From Candidatus Roizmanbacteria bacterium (GTDB lineage: Bacteria; Patescibacteriota; Microgenomatia; UBA1406; GWC2-37-13), in the NCBI GenBank assembly GCA_027002315.1, contig JALWZV010000019.1:1-25303 (forward strand): DNA of 25,303 bases, written 5' to 3'. Below, piece by piece: positions 14,648-22,313 of this stretch (position 1 is the stretch's first letter; each line of letters begins with the position of its first letter). The position numbers and the translations under genes are program-made. The notes beneath the pieces are model-generated. The model did not search any database, was not told where the DNA came from, and saw only the letters and a list, made by a program, of their open reading frames with translations.

Positions 14648-15865
14648 CTAATCAATAACTTTAGCTTCAAATATTGATGTTTTGCTGTAATAATCAGAAA
14701 ATTTTTTATCTGGACCATAATATGGATCATTCATTATGTAGTCATCACCATCAATCTTTTTAAGTACAACAAAATGGGTTCCATAGGCACCTGCATATAA
14801 TCCAACGATGACTGGTTTATTATTTGATAAATATGTTTTTATTTGAGAAGTAGAGACGTCGTGATAGTAATGTCCATTAGGGAATGTTATTGGCCTATTT
14901 AAATAGGCTGTATTGCTAAAAAAATAATTTGAGTTAGCTGCTACATCTATTGGAGTCCAGTTTAAACCTTTGCTTTTTAAAACCATAGCAACATCGGTAA
15001 TCAAACAACCAACATTTAGTAGTATTTCATTAGAGTTTCCAATCTTGAAGTTAGCCCACCTTGCATCTCTTTGAGAGTAATACCAACCGTTTGATCCTGA
15101 ACCAAAACCATTAGCACTTATAACACCTCCTCCAACTGCCCGTGTAAAAGATTTAAAGGATGCTAGCTGTTTTTTAGCAGCTGTTAAAAGCTGTTGATAT
15201 CTTTGTTCGCTGTTATTAGTTATTGCGAGAAGATTTTTTTTAGCCTCTTTTTGAGCAGTCAAACTCGTTTGTTGTTGTTTTAATGTTTGTTCTAGTTGTA
15301 GGTACATTTTTTGTTTCTCTTCACGAAGGGTTTGCTGTTCCTCAAGATTTATCTTATTTTTTTGCACCTGTATTAAAAGCATTTGATTATTTCTTTGTAC
15401 AACCTGCATGTACTTAATGTCTTTCATCAAACTACTTGCTTTATCTGTGTTTAGTATCAACATAAACAAACTGGTGGGTTTTTTCTTGTAACTTTCCACA
15501 ACCCTCTCTAATAATAATTTTGACAATACATCTATAGTACTATCTAGAGTTTGAACTCTGTTCTTGAGCAAATCTATTTCCTTTTTTGTTTTTTTTATCT
15601 TGGCTTTTGTTGACTGTATTTTAAGTGAGGTTAGGTATATTTGTGTGTTCATATAGGCAATCTGAGATGTGAGCGTGTTTTTATCTTTTCTTATTTTTGC
15701 TAACCTATCCTCATATTCTTTAATTTTTTTCTCAAGGTCTATTTGTGTTTGTGATTTTTCAGTTTCGTCGTCTTTTGCATGTGTTATCTTTTGTGTTATA
15801 AAGACTGAAGATAAGAGCACTAAGATGATTATTATGACATAAGATATTTTTTTTATAGAGAACAT
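14648..15865 (-). CDS. FtsEX-linked coiled-coil protein with C39-like cysteine peptidase domain
   Basis: A 405-residue exported protein. The N-terminal hydrophobic segment (about 8-25) ends THA, a likely signal peptidase site. Residues about 38-235 form a long Lys/Glu/Gln-rich coiled coil, interrupted by a hydrophobic SYKKKPTSLFMLILNT hairpin at about 125-140, a layout shared with EnvC and PcsB. After a glycine-rich hinge (245-259) comes a papain-fold C39-like domain: WYYSQRDARW with Gln265, NVGCLITDVAM with Cys287, GTHFVVLKK with His364 and NDPYYG with Asp380, the expected oxyanion Gln and Cys-His-Asp triad. It starts 1 nt after ftsX. By analogy it is a cell-wall hydrolase or regulator controlled by FtsEX; the substrate is unknown. 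Confidence 0.85.
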   Translation of the reverse strand: MFSIKKISYVIIIILVLLSSVFITQKITHAKDDETEKSQTQIDLEKKIKEYEDRLAKIRKDKNTLTSQIAYMNTQIYLTSLKIQSTKAKIKKTKKEIDLLKNRVQTLDSTIDVLSKLLLERVVESYKKKPTSLFMLILNTDKASSLMKDIKYMQVVQRNNQMLLIQVQKNKINLEEQQTLREEKQKMYLQLEQTLKQQQTSLTAQKEAKKNLLAITNNSEQRYQQLLTAAKKQLASFKSFTRAVGGGVISANGFGSGSNGWYYSQRDARWANFKIGNSNEILLNVGCLITDVAMVLKSKGLNWTPIDVAANSNYFFSNTAYLNRPITFPNGHYYHDVSTSQIKTYLSNNKPVIVGLYAGAYGTHFVVLKKIDGDDYIMNDPYYGPDKKFSDYYSKTSIFEAKVID

Positions 15866-15866
15866 T

Positions 15867-16763
15867 TTAGCTATTTAAATATTTTCTAGTTGCTACTATA
15901 GTCGAAATACTGACTATTACTATTGAGAAGAAGAGCTCTAATCCAAAGACAGATAAAAGAAATACAAGGTTAAAAGGCCAGACCTTCATTGTGTAGGTAT
16001 AAAATGTTACAGATAACTCAGGAATTGATTGAAAGTAGTTATTGATGAAGGGCTCTAAGTACTTTAATATTCCGAGGAAGATTCCAAATGAGATTAAAGA
16101 TGAAAGTATAGCTATGAAAATATTTTCGTTGAGAAAAGGTTTAATTACAAATGTTTTGGATGCCCCCAACAATCTAGATATCTCTATCTCATCTTTTCTA
16201 AGCGTGATTTTAAACATTGTTATTGTGCTCAAGATAATAATTGTTACAAAGAGCAAATATGATAAGAAGAAAAAGGTTACTTTTCTGGCAATGTTTGTTA
16301 AGGTTAACAACCTGTTGATAATATTTTTTTCAAACATAACATCGTCAACGCCTTTTTTATTTTTTACAAAATCTGCTATTTGAAACAAGTAAGATGGTTT
16401 TTTAGCATAGATCTCCAGTGATGCAGGAAAGATGTCTGGGCTAATCATCTCTATAAGTAGAGGATTATCTTTATTAAGCTTTTTGTAAATATTTAGTGCA
16501 TCGTTTTGCGAGATGTACTTTACCTTAAGAGTTTTTTTTGAGTTTATAATCTCATCCCTTAGTTTAAAAATAACACTTTTTTCCGTACTCGGCTTGAAGT
16601 AAATAGTTAATTGTGGTCGTGTCTCTGCGTAATTAAGCAAACCATAAAGCAAATTAATACTAAAAACACTAATTATAAATATAAATAAAGAAGAAATTAG
16701 AGATAGAGTAAGGCTAATATTTTGATAAGGAGCTCTTCTGATTGATTTAAACATGTTCTTCAT
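15867..16763 (-). CDS. ftsX: Cell-division ABC transporter permease FtsX
   Basis: A 298-residue protein with the FtsX topology: a cytoplasmic N-terminus, TM1 (about 22-42), a roughly 125-residue exterior domain containing LTIYFKPSTEK and KVKYISQNDALNIYKKL, then three TM segments (about 165-190, 210-235 and 265-290). The SRLLGASKTFVIKPFL segment after TM2 is the expected coupling loop toward the ATPase (the RLVGAsxxFIrxPF pattern). FtsX passes ATP-driven motion from FtsE to an exterior wall hydrolase or its activator. It is 6 nt after ftsE and 1 nt before the coiled-coil C39-like gene, the expected partner. Confidence 0.93.
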   Translation of the reverse strand: MKNMFKSIRRAPYQNISLTLSLISSLFIFIISVFSINLLYGLLNYAETRPQLTIYFKPSTEKSVIFKLRDEIINSKKTLKVKYISQNDALNIYKKLNKDNPLLIEMISPDIFPASLEIYAKKPSYLFQIADFVKNKKGVDDVMFEKNIINRLLTLTNIARKVTFFFLSYLLFVTIIILSTITMFKITLRKDEIEISRLLGASKTFVIKPFLNENIFIAILSSLISFGIFLGILKYLEPFINNYFQSIPELSVTFYTYTMKVWPFNLVFLLSVFGLELFFSIVIVSISTIVATRKYLNS

Positions 16764-16769
16764 AGTTTA

Positions 16770-17447
16770 TTAAAATTTATATTTACCTTTCTTTTCATCT
16801 GATATAATTTTACCCTCTCTTAATGTTATAACTCTTTTTCTCATCGAGTTCACAATGTCAGTGTTGTGAGTAGCAATAATGATAGTTTTTTTACCTTCTA
16901 ACTTTTTTAAAATACTCATTATGTTCCATGCGGTTTTTGGGTCCAAGTTACCAGTTGGTTCGTCAGCTAAAATAATATCTCTGTCTCCAGCAATAGCTCT
17001 TGCAATTGCTACTCTTTGCAGCTCTCCTGCGGATAGTTGCAAAGGAAAAAGTAGTTCTTTATCCGCAAGTCCAACTGTTTTTAAAGCTTGTTTGACACTT
17101 GTTTTAATTTCTTTTTCTGAATTTTTCTTTACTTTTAGACTTAAAGCAACATTTTCAAATATAGTTTTGTAAGACAGCACTTTAAAGTCTTGAAAAACAA
17201 ACCCTATTTTTTGTCTAAGTTCAATCTTTTTTTTACATCCCTTTGGAGAAATCTCTATATTGTTGACCTTTATTGTACCTGAGGTTGGAGTGAGTTGAGA
17301 CGAGATGAGTTTGAGTATGGTTGTTTTTCCTGCTCCTGATGGACCAACTATAAAGACAAATTCACCAACAGGAATGGAAAAATTAAGTCTTGTAACGGCA
17401 CTCTTACCCACAGCAAATTTTTTAGAAACGTTTTTAAAATGTATCAT
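16770..17447 (-). CDS. ftsE: Cell-division ABC transporter ATPase FtsE
   Basis: A 225-residue ABC ATPase. It shows Walker A GPSGAGKT (35-42), Q-loop VFQDFKVL (Gln86), signature LSAGELQR (138-145, usual form LSGGEQQR), Walker B IILADE (158-163), the D-loop GNLD and the H-loop ATHN (His194). The start chosen is the ATG at 17447, giving MIHFKNVSKKF, the usual FtsE N-terminus. That ATG overlaps the upstream stop as ATGA. A longer frame to 17480 would add 11 residues that match nothing in the family. Length agrees with E. coli FtsE (222). It lies immediately upstream of ftsX. Confidence 0.94.
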   Translation of the reverse strand: MIHFKNVSKKFAVGKSAVTRLNFSIPVGEFVFIVGPSGAGKTTILKLISSQLTPTSGTIKVNNIEISPKGCKKKIELRQKIGFVFQDFKVLSYKTIFENVALSLKVKKNSEKEIKTSVKQALKTVGLADKELLFPLQLSAGELQRVAIARAIAGDRDIILADEPTGNLDPKTAWNIMSILKKLEGKKTIIIATHNTDIVNSMRKRVITLREGKIISDEKKGKYKF

Positions 17448-17890
17448 TTTACTTCTATGTAGCCAACGTCCATAAGCCATCCAGCTTTTTTAGAGCTATA
17501 GGTCTTTCCCCAGACCTCAACCTTTTTATTCAAGAACTGAGATAAATCTACAGTAGATGATGTTAGGTATACATTTTGAGACTCTCCACCTGGACGTTCT
17601 AGATGAAACGATCCTTCACCATCCACTCCTCCTTCTTTGAGTACTCCTGTGGCTTTATCCTTAAATTCCTTTAAATCTTTTACTCCTGCTTTCATAACTT
17701 GAGAACCTTTTTTAACCTCAACTGTTTTTTTAGAACTCTTGGTTTTGGTATTCAGTATAGAAGAAGATATGAAAGCAGCTCCTATTCCCACTATTAAAGA
17801 GATGGTAAAAATGGTAATTATGTACACAGGTTTAATCTTTTTATTTTCTGTTTGATTATCATCAAGCGTGTGAATTAAAGGGTCATTCAT
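17444..17890 (-). CDS. Single-pass membrane protein with exterior OB-like domain, upstream of ftsE
   Basis: A 148-residue protein with an acidic-to-basic cytoplasmic N-terminus, one TM (about 22-46, rich in Ile/Gly/Ala/Ser), a Lys-rich linker, and a C-terminal domain of about 65 residues. That domain contains KATGVLKEGG, GSFHLERPGGE, NVYLTSSTVDLSQFLNKKVEVWG and GWLMDVGYIEV. The alternation of strands around GKKVEVWGKTY suggests a small OB-like barrel, but I do not recognise a named family. Its stop overlaps the ftsE start by 4 nt, so it is probably co-translated with FtsEX and may be an accessory. A good promoter-like element sits six nt before its ATG. Confidence 0.75.
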   Translation of the reverse strand: MNDPLIHTLDDNQTENKKIKPVYIITIFTISLIVGIGAAFISSSILNTKTKSSKKTVEVKKGSQVMKAGVKDLKEFKDKATGVLKEGGVDGEGSFHLERPGGESQNVYLTSSTVDLSQFLNKKVEVWGKTYSSKKAGWLMDVGYIEVK

Positions 17891-17896
17891 AAGAAA

Positions 17897-17925
17897 AAGA
17901 TAACACGAAAGATGTCTTTTTACAA
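17897..17925 (-). promoter_or_regulatory. Candidate leaderless promoter of the OB-like/ftsEX operon
   Basis: On the minus strand TTGTAA (17920-17925), 17 bp, and TATCTT (17897-17902) with an upstream TG (extended -10) precede the ATG at 17890 by exactly 6 nt. The predicted start is the A of the ATG. It lies in the 44-nt gap after prfB, one of the few gaps in this run. Confidence 0.45.
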
Positions 17926-17934
17926 GATGTAAAC

Positions 17935-18957
17935 CTATGACTCATCCTTTGTTTTCAAAAGATAGGAGTTGATAAATTCATCTATGTTACCGTCTAAAAC
18001 AGCATCTGTATTTGAGGTTTCGTAATTTGTTCGCAGATCCTTTACCATTTTATATGGATGTAGGACATAAGATCTAATTTGTTTTCCCCATGTTGCCATC
18101 TTATCTTTTTTAAGTGAGTCAATAGTCTTTCCTTCCTCAGCTTGTTGTTTCTTCCAAAGTTTTGAACGGAGTATGTTTAGAGCGATCTCTCTATTTTGTT
18201 TTTGATATCTTTCGCTTTGACAAGTGATAACGATATTATCTGGTTTATATATAAGTCTTACAGCAGTAGATACTTTATTGACATTTTGTCCTCCATGCCC
18301 GCCACTTCTAAAAAATTGCCACTCGATATCCTCGTCTTTAATCTCAACATCTTGTTTTTCTAATACCGGTAAAACCTCCACCAAAGCAAACGAGGTCTGT
18401 CTAAGTTTGTCAGCATTAAAAGGAGATTGTCTAACAAGTCTGTGCACCCCAGCCTCGGATTTAAGATATCCGTAAGCATAATCTTGTTTGATCTCTAAAG
18501 TTATACTTTTTATACCTGCATCTTCTCCTTTTACTTCATCTAAGATTTTGTACTTCCAATTTTTTTTATCTAAGAATCGAGTATACATTCTGAATAGTAT
18601 TTGGGTCCAGTCCATAGCCTCAGTCCCACCTTGACCTGCGTGAATAGACATAATGGCGTAGTTTTTATCATATTTGCCGTTAAGTAAGGTTAAGAGTTTA
18701 TATTTTTGTAGTATTTGTTCAGCTTTATCCAATTGATTGTCATCTAAAAGAAGTTCAATAAACTCTATATCATCTATTACTTTTTTAAGATCAGATATTT
18801 CTTTGAGAATTTGAGATGCTTTTTTTGGATTTTGCCATAAATCTTGAGAGTATGTAAGCTTTTCGAGTTCTTTTAATGTATTTTTTTTATCCTCGATATT
18901 GATTGCCTTAAGTAGTTCTATATAGGCTTTTTCTAGAGTTTTTTTCTTATCTTCCAT
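17935..18957 (-). CDS. prfB: Peptide chain release factor 2
   Basis: A 340-residue class I release factor. The anticodon-like tripeptide Ser-Pro-Phe (178-180, in VRQSPFNADKLRQTSF) identifies RF2, which reads UAA and UGA. The catalytic GGQ (222-224, in GGHGGQNVNKVSTAVRL) triggers peptide release. The N-terminal coiled coil and the C-terminal MATWGKQIRSYVLHPYKMVKDLRT are typical. The frame is continuous, so the programmed +1 frameshift used by many bacteria is absent, and the gene ends in TAG, a stop that RF2 itself does not read. Its ATG overlaps the previous stop codon by one base (TAATG), so it is coupled to the PilM-like gene. Confidence 0.96.
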   Translation of the reverse strand: MEDKKKTLEKAYIELLKAINIEDKKNTLKELEKLTYSQDLWQNPKKASQILKEISDLKKVIDDIEFIELLLDDNQLDKAEQILQKYKLLTLLNGKYDKNYAIMSIHAGQGGTEAMDWTQILFRMYTRFLDKKNWKYKILDEVKGEDAGIKSITLEIKQDYAYGYLKSEAGVHRLVRQSPFNADKLRQTSFALVEVLPVLEKQDVEIKDEDIEWQFFRSGGHGGQNVNKVSTAVRLIYKPDNIVITCQSERYQKQNREIALNILRSKLWKKQQAEEGKTIDSLKKDKMATWGKQIRSYVLHPYKMVKDLRTNYETSNTDAVLDGNIDEFINSYLLKTKDES

Positions 18958-20372
18958 TATTCTTCTAACTCAATATCTTTTCCAGCGATTATTATAACAT
19001 CAGCACTTGTGTCCGTCTCGGTTAACTCTGTTTTATAAGATGATGTATAGCTTTTTAAATCGCCCTCTATTAAAGATTTCATTAGATCTTCATCCTTTTT
19101 TGACTTAAATTGAATCACTGTATTTTTATAATCAAATGATTTTGCGTTTCCTGTAACTATGTCCTTGTAGCCAGCATCTATTAATTTGTCCTTTAAATCG
19201 CCAGCTAAACCTGTTTTTCCACTGCCATTCAGTATTTTAATTTTAATTTGAGATTTTTTAATTGCCGGTGTTGGAGTTGGTGTGTTGGTTGGAATAGCTG
19301 TTGGTGTAAGAGTAGGCTTATTCATAATGTTAGGAATCGACACTTTTCGTTTAGAGAAGAGATAAAGTAAGGAAAATGATATAACAAAAGAGAGTATAAA
19401 TATACCTAAACTTTTCCATGGGATATGAACTTTTCTAATTCTAATTCTTTTAGTTCGAGATTCTTTTAAACCTTTAAAAAAGGACTCGTTTTTTTGTGAG
19501 AATATAAAAGCTCCAAAACACTCTGCATAGTCTAAAAAAGGGAAGGGTTTTTCATCGGTAGCAACAACCATCTTCAACTCTTCCTCATAAAAACCAGTTA
19601 TTATTCTAAAGAGCATATTTGTCCACACGCCAACCTCTTTTGTAAATGTGTCCTGCCGTACGTTTTTTGATTTCATACCTCCAAGCATAATTCTATTAAT
19701 GTTGCTTGGAACTTGATTAATAATCTCTTTCACACTTTCTTGCAAAGTCAAATTCTCATATTCCTTCTCAAATCTCGTGTTCTCTAATAACCCAAAGGAA
19801 TCAAATAGATAACCAGCGACCTTATCTTTATCAGCGCTTAAATAAAATATTGTTTCTTCCTTAGTTTTTCGAAGTGTTTTATCGAAAAGTTGAAAATATG
19901 ATATAGATGCGGGGATTATGTCTTTAAGTTTTAGATCTAACAAGGAAAATGTTTTCTTATAAACCTCGAAATCATCGCCAGTTAGACCATACAGATTAAC
20001 TATTTTCTTGGTATCATTTTGATAAATTTGATAAGCATATTTTAGATTATTTACATCTTCTCCTAATTGGGTTTTTACTTTCGATTCTATAAAGGACTCT
20101 GTTGCTGTTGATGTGATATCTGAAGGAATTGTAAATCTCGTATAAGAGAAGTTTTCTGGAGGGAGAATGAGAGTTATATCTACATCATTTTGTGGGACTT
20201 TAGCAAACATAAGCGCCTCTTTAATTGCGGATGCAAGATAGTCTATACTGTCACCCTCAGTTAAGTTTTGAGCGTATTCCTTTGTAAAGTAACCAGCAGA
20301 GAACTGACCAAAAACAGCCTTTTTGAGATATAAAATCTTAATTTGATGCTTTTCTATATACAAGTAGATCAT
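18957..20372 (-). CDS. PilM-like actin-fold membrane protein with C-terminal LytR_C domain
   Basis: A 471-residue protein from the ATG at 20372 (a longer frame starts at 20408). Residues about 1-300 look like a PilM/actin-like (ASKHA) domain: MIYLYIEKHQIKILYL, TLILPPENFSYTRFTIPSDI, YFQLFDKTL, IFYLSADKDKVAGYLF and NRIMLGG. A TM segment follows (about 322-340), then a Thr/Pro linker (352-371), then about 374-466 resembling LytR_C (IKILNGSGKTGLAGDLKDKLIDAGY...ADVIIIAG). So a cytoplasmic actin-like part is tied to an exterior LytR_C part in one chain. The start at 20372 is favoured because TATAAT lies just 6 nt before it, leaving no leader, and because MIYLYIEKHQ begins the first strand. Confidence 0.78.
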   Translation of the reverse strand: MIYLYIEKHQIKILYLKKAVFGQFSAGYFTKEYAQNLTEGDSIDYLASAIKEALMFAKVPQNDVDITLILPPENFSYTRFTIPSDITSTATESFIESKVKTQLGEDVNNLKYAYQIYQNDTKKIVNLYGLTGDDFEVYKKTFSLLDLKLKDIIPASISYFQLFDKTLRKTKEETIFYLSADKDKVAGYLFDSFGLLENTRFEKEYENLTLQESVKEIINQVPSNINRIMLGGMKSKNVRQDTFTKEVGVWTNMLFRIITGFYEEELKMVVATDEKPFPFLDYAECFGAFIFSQKNESFFKGLKESRTKRIRIRKVHIPWKSLGIFILSFVISFSLLYLFSKRKVSIPNIMNKPTLTPTAIPTNTPTPTPAIKKSQIKIKILNGSGKTGLAGDLKDKLIDAGYKDIVTGNAKSFDYKNTVIQFKSKKDEDLMKSLIEGDLKSYTSSYKTELTETDTSADVIIIAGKDIELEE

Positions 20373-20378
20373 ACCTGT

Positions 20379-20408
20379 ATTATAAAAGAAACTCAGTAAA
20401 AAAAGCAA
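20379..20408 (-). promoter_or_regulatory. Promoter of the PilM-like/prfB operon, probably leaderless
   Basis: On the minus strand a perfect TATAAT (20379-20384) with TTGCTT 18 bp upstream (20403-20408) precedes the ATG at 20372 by 6 nt. The predicted start point is the first base of the ATG. It faces away from dnaG, as expected in this divergent intergenic region. Confidence 0.55.
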
Positions 20409-20498
20409 GGAGATAAAGTGAAGTAGTTTCTAAATTTATATCTAATATCAATTTTGTAAAGTTTTAGTAAGAATACGTAAAAAATCAGACCACTGTGA

Positions 20499-20515
20499 TA
20501 CAATTACATTGTAAT
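20499..20515 (+). promoter_or_regulatory. Extended -10 promoter of dnaG-rpoD, overlapped by a small palindrome
   Basis: TACAAT (20499-20504) preceded by TGA forms an extended -10, with no good -35 seen. Expected start is near 20511, about 11 nt before the dnaG ATG. The palindrome ATTACA-T-TGTAAT (20503-20515) overlaps the -10 and start point and might bind a repressor, but it is short and AT-rich. The rest of the divergent gap (20373-20498) holds the opposite promoter and nothing else recognised. Confidence 0.45.
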
Positions 20516-20521
20516 AATAAT

Positions 20522-22303
20522 ATGAGAGACCCTATTGAAGAAATAAAATCAAAATTAGATATAGTTGATTTTATCGGAAGATATGTATCTCTTAAAAAAG
20601 CTGGGAGAAACTTTAAGGCTCTGTGTCCTTTTCATCAAGAATCAACACCCTCTTTTATAGTATCTCCTGAAAGGCAAATTTGGCATTGTTTTGGAGCGTG
20701 TCATGATGGAGGAGATATATTTAAATTCTTAATGAAGTGGGAGAACATAAGTTTTACAGATGCGCTTAAAGAGCTTGCCAAAGAAACAGGAGTTCAACTT
20801 ACAGAGTATAAAAAAACATTTCAGGGCATAGAGGCAAAAAAAGATAGATGGTTTTATATTAATACCTTGGCAATGTTGTTTTATAAAAAAGTTTTAAGAT
20901 CAAAATATGGCAAGAAGGCGTTAGCGTACTTAAAAGAAAAAAGAGGTCTTAATGACAAAGTCATAGATAAATTTGATATTGGTTATGCTCCTTCATCATG
21001 GAGAACTTTAATTTTATTTATGCAAAAAAAGGGAGTAAAAGAAAGCGAGTTAATGAGCGTAGGTTTAGTCTCGAAAAGTGATAGTGGTCGATATTATGAT
21101 AGATTTAGAGATAGAATAATCTTCCCTTTAAAAAATACCCTTGGATCAATAGTCGGTTTTTCTGGTCGTATTTTGAGCACTGATAATAAAGATGTGCCAA
21201 AATATATTAACACTCCCGAAACAACTTTGTATAAAAAAAGAGAGGTGTTATTTGGTATGGATATTGCGCGTAATAGTATACGAAAGAAAGGTTTTGCTAT
21301 TGTGGTAGAAGGAGAATTTGATGTAATATCTCCTTATCAAAAAGGAATTGATAATATCGTTGCGATAAAAGGTTCAGCTTTAACAAGAGAACAAATGTTT
21401 CTTTTAAAGAGATATGCTAACAAGATATATTTAATGTTGGATATGGATGAGGCTGGATCGGAAGCTGTGAAGTTAGCAATTGATAACAGTTTAGACTTAG
21501 ATTTACAATTAAAGGTTGTTCAATTTGAGGGAGCAAAAGATCCCGACGAGATTGCAAAGACTAATATTTCGTTATTTAAAACCAGTATTAAAAAAGCAGA
21601 AAACATTATCGATTTTGTTATAGATAAGCTTTTAAGGGATTTTGATATAAACGATCCATTTGGTAAAAAAAGATTTGCTGAGGAAGTATCTTCATATTTA
21701 TTAAGAATTAAGAATCCGATTATTAAAGATTTCTATCTTAAAAAAGTAGCTGGCATTCTCGATATAGACAAGAACTCTTTAGTTAATTTACTGAGAACAA
21801 AGAAGATTAAGACTGAGTCTAAAAAAGCTTATAAGACAGAGATAAACAAGGACAATATAAGTGGTAAAAAAATGGTTGAGAGATATATTTTATCTTATAT
21901 TTTAGGAAACGGTGATGTAAAGAAAAAATACAAAAAGGTGTTTTCTATATTAGATGTGGATGATTTTGAAACTCCCTCGCTAAGATTATTAATAGACAAG
22001 CTCGGTTCTTTTCTAAATAAAAATAGCAAGTTTAATATTAAAAAGTTTATTGCTCTTATTCCTCCTGAACTTAGAGATATACTTGACGAAATATATTTAT
22101 TATCTTCTTTAACCTCTCTTTCTGACACAGAGAACAAGATTAATCCAAAGAGTATTGATAGATCAATACTTCGTTTTCGTAAGGCAGCTCTTACTCGTAA
22201 GATTAAATCTTTATATAAAAGTGACAAAAGTAATACTTCTGATGAAATAAAAAAGCTTATTAATAAGAGAAAAGAGGTGGAAAAAAAACTAATAAGCTTA
22301 TAA
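20522..22303 (+). CDS. dnaG: DNA primase DnaG
   Basis: A 593-residue primase that makes RNA primers at the replication fork. The N-terminal zinc-binding domain has CPFHQESTPSF and HCFGACHDGGD, with ligands Cys35, His38, Cys56 and Cys60; the last pair is CxxxC, not the more usual CxxC. The primase core includes YDRFRDRIIFPL and GFSGRIL. The TOPRIM centre has VVEGEFDVI (Glu263), then LMLDMDEAGSEA (Asp307, Asp309). A less conserved C-terminal helicase-interacting region follows. The start at 20522 gives MRDPIEEIKSKLDIVDFIG, the family's N-terminus; a GTG at 20495 would place the start upstream of the -10. rpoD follows 10 nt downstream. Confidence 0.95.
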   Translation: MRDPIEEIKSKLDIVDFIGRYVSLKKAGRNFKALCPFHQESTPSFIVSPERQIWHCFGACHDGGDIFKFLMKWENISFTDALKELAKETGVQLTEYKKTFQGIEAKKDRWFYINTLAMLFYKKVLRSKYGKKALAYLKEKRGLNDKVIDKFDIGYAPSSWRTLILFMQKKGVKESELMSVGLVSKSDSGRYYDRFRDRIIFPLKNTLGSIVGFSGRILSTDNKDVPKYINTPETTLYKKREVLFGMDIARNSIRKKGFAIVVEGEFDVISPYQKGIDNIVAIKGSALTREQMFLLKRYANKIYLMLDMDEAGSEAVKLAIDNSLDLDLQLKVVQFEGAKDPDEIAKTNISLFKTSIKKAENIIDFVIDKLLRDFDINDPFGKKRFAEEVSSYLLRIKNPIIKDFYLKKVAGILDIDKNSLVNLLRTKKIKTESKKAYKTEINKDNISGKKMVERYILSYILGNGDVKKKYKKVFSILDVDDFETPSLRLLIDKLGSFLNKNSKFNIKKFIALIPPELRDILDEIYLLSSLTSLSDTENKINPKSIDRSILRFRKAALTRKIKSLYKSDKSNTSDEIKKLINKRKEVEKKLISL

Positions 22304-22306
22304 AAT
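22301..22306 (+). promoter_or_regulatory. Weak candidate -10 for an independent rpoD transcript
   Basis: TAAAAT (22301-22306), overlapping the dnaG stop, lies 7 nt before the rpoD ATG; TGGAAA (22278-22283) is 17 bp upstream of it. The layout resembles the leaderless promoters proposed elsewhere in the window, but the match is weak in such AT-rich DNA. Confidence 0.22.
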
Positions 22307-22313
22307 ATTAACC

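Noticed and set aside
17448..17480. Longer ftsE start at 17480
   Set aside because: The added 11 residues match no FtsE N-terminus and lie within the upstream gene; the ATG at 17447 gives MIHFKNVSK with a 4-nt ATGA overlap.
17935..18957. Programmed +1 frameshift in prfB
   Set aside because: The frame is continuous from the ATG at 18957, and no in-frame stop or CTTTGAC-like site occurs near codons 20-30.
17444..20372. UGA recoded as an amino acid (as in Gracilibacteria)
   Set aside because: TGA ends at least two genes at well-supported overlaps (10713-10715 and 17444-17446), and an RF2 gene is present.
20495..20521. GTG start for dnaG at 20495
   Set aside because: It lies upstream of the likely -10 and adds nine residues unlike the family; MRDPIEEIK from 20522 is the expected N-terminus.
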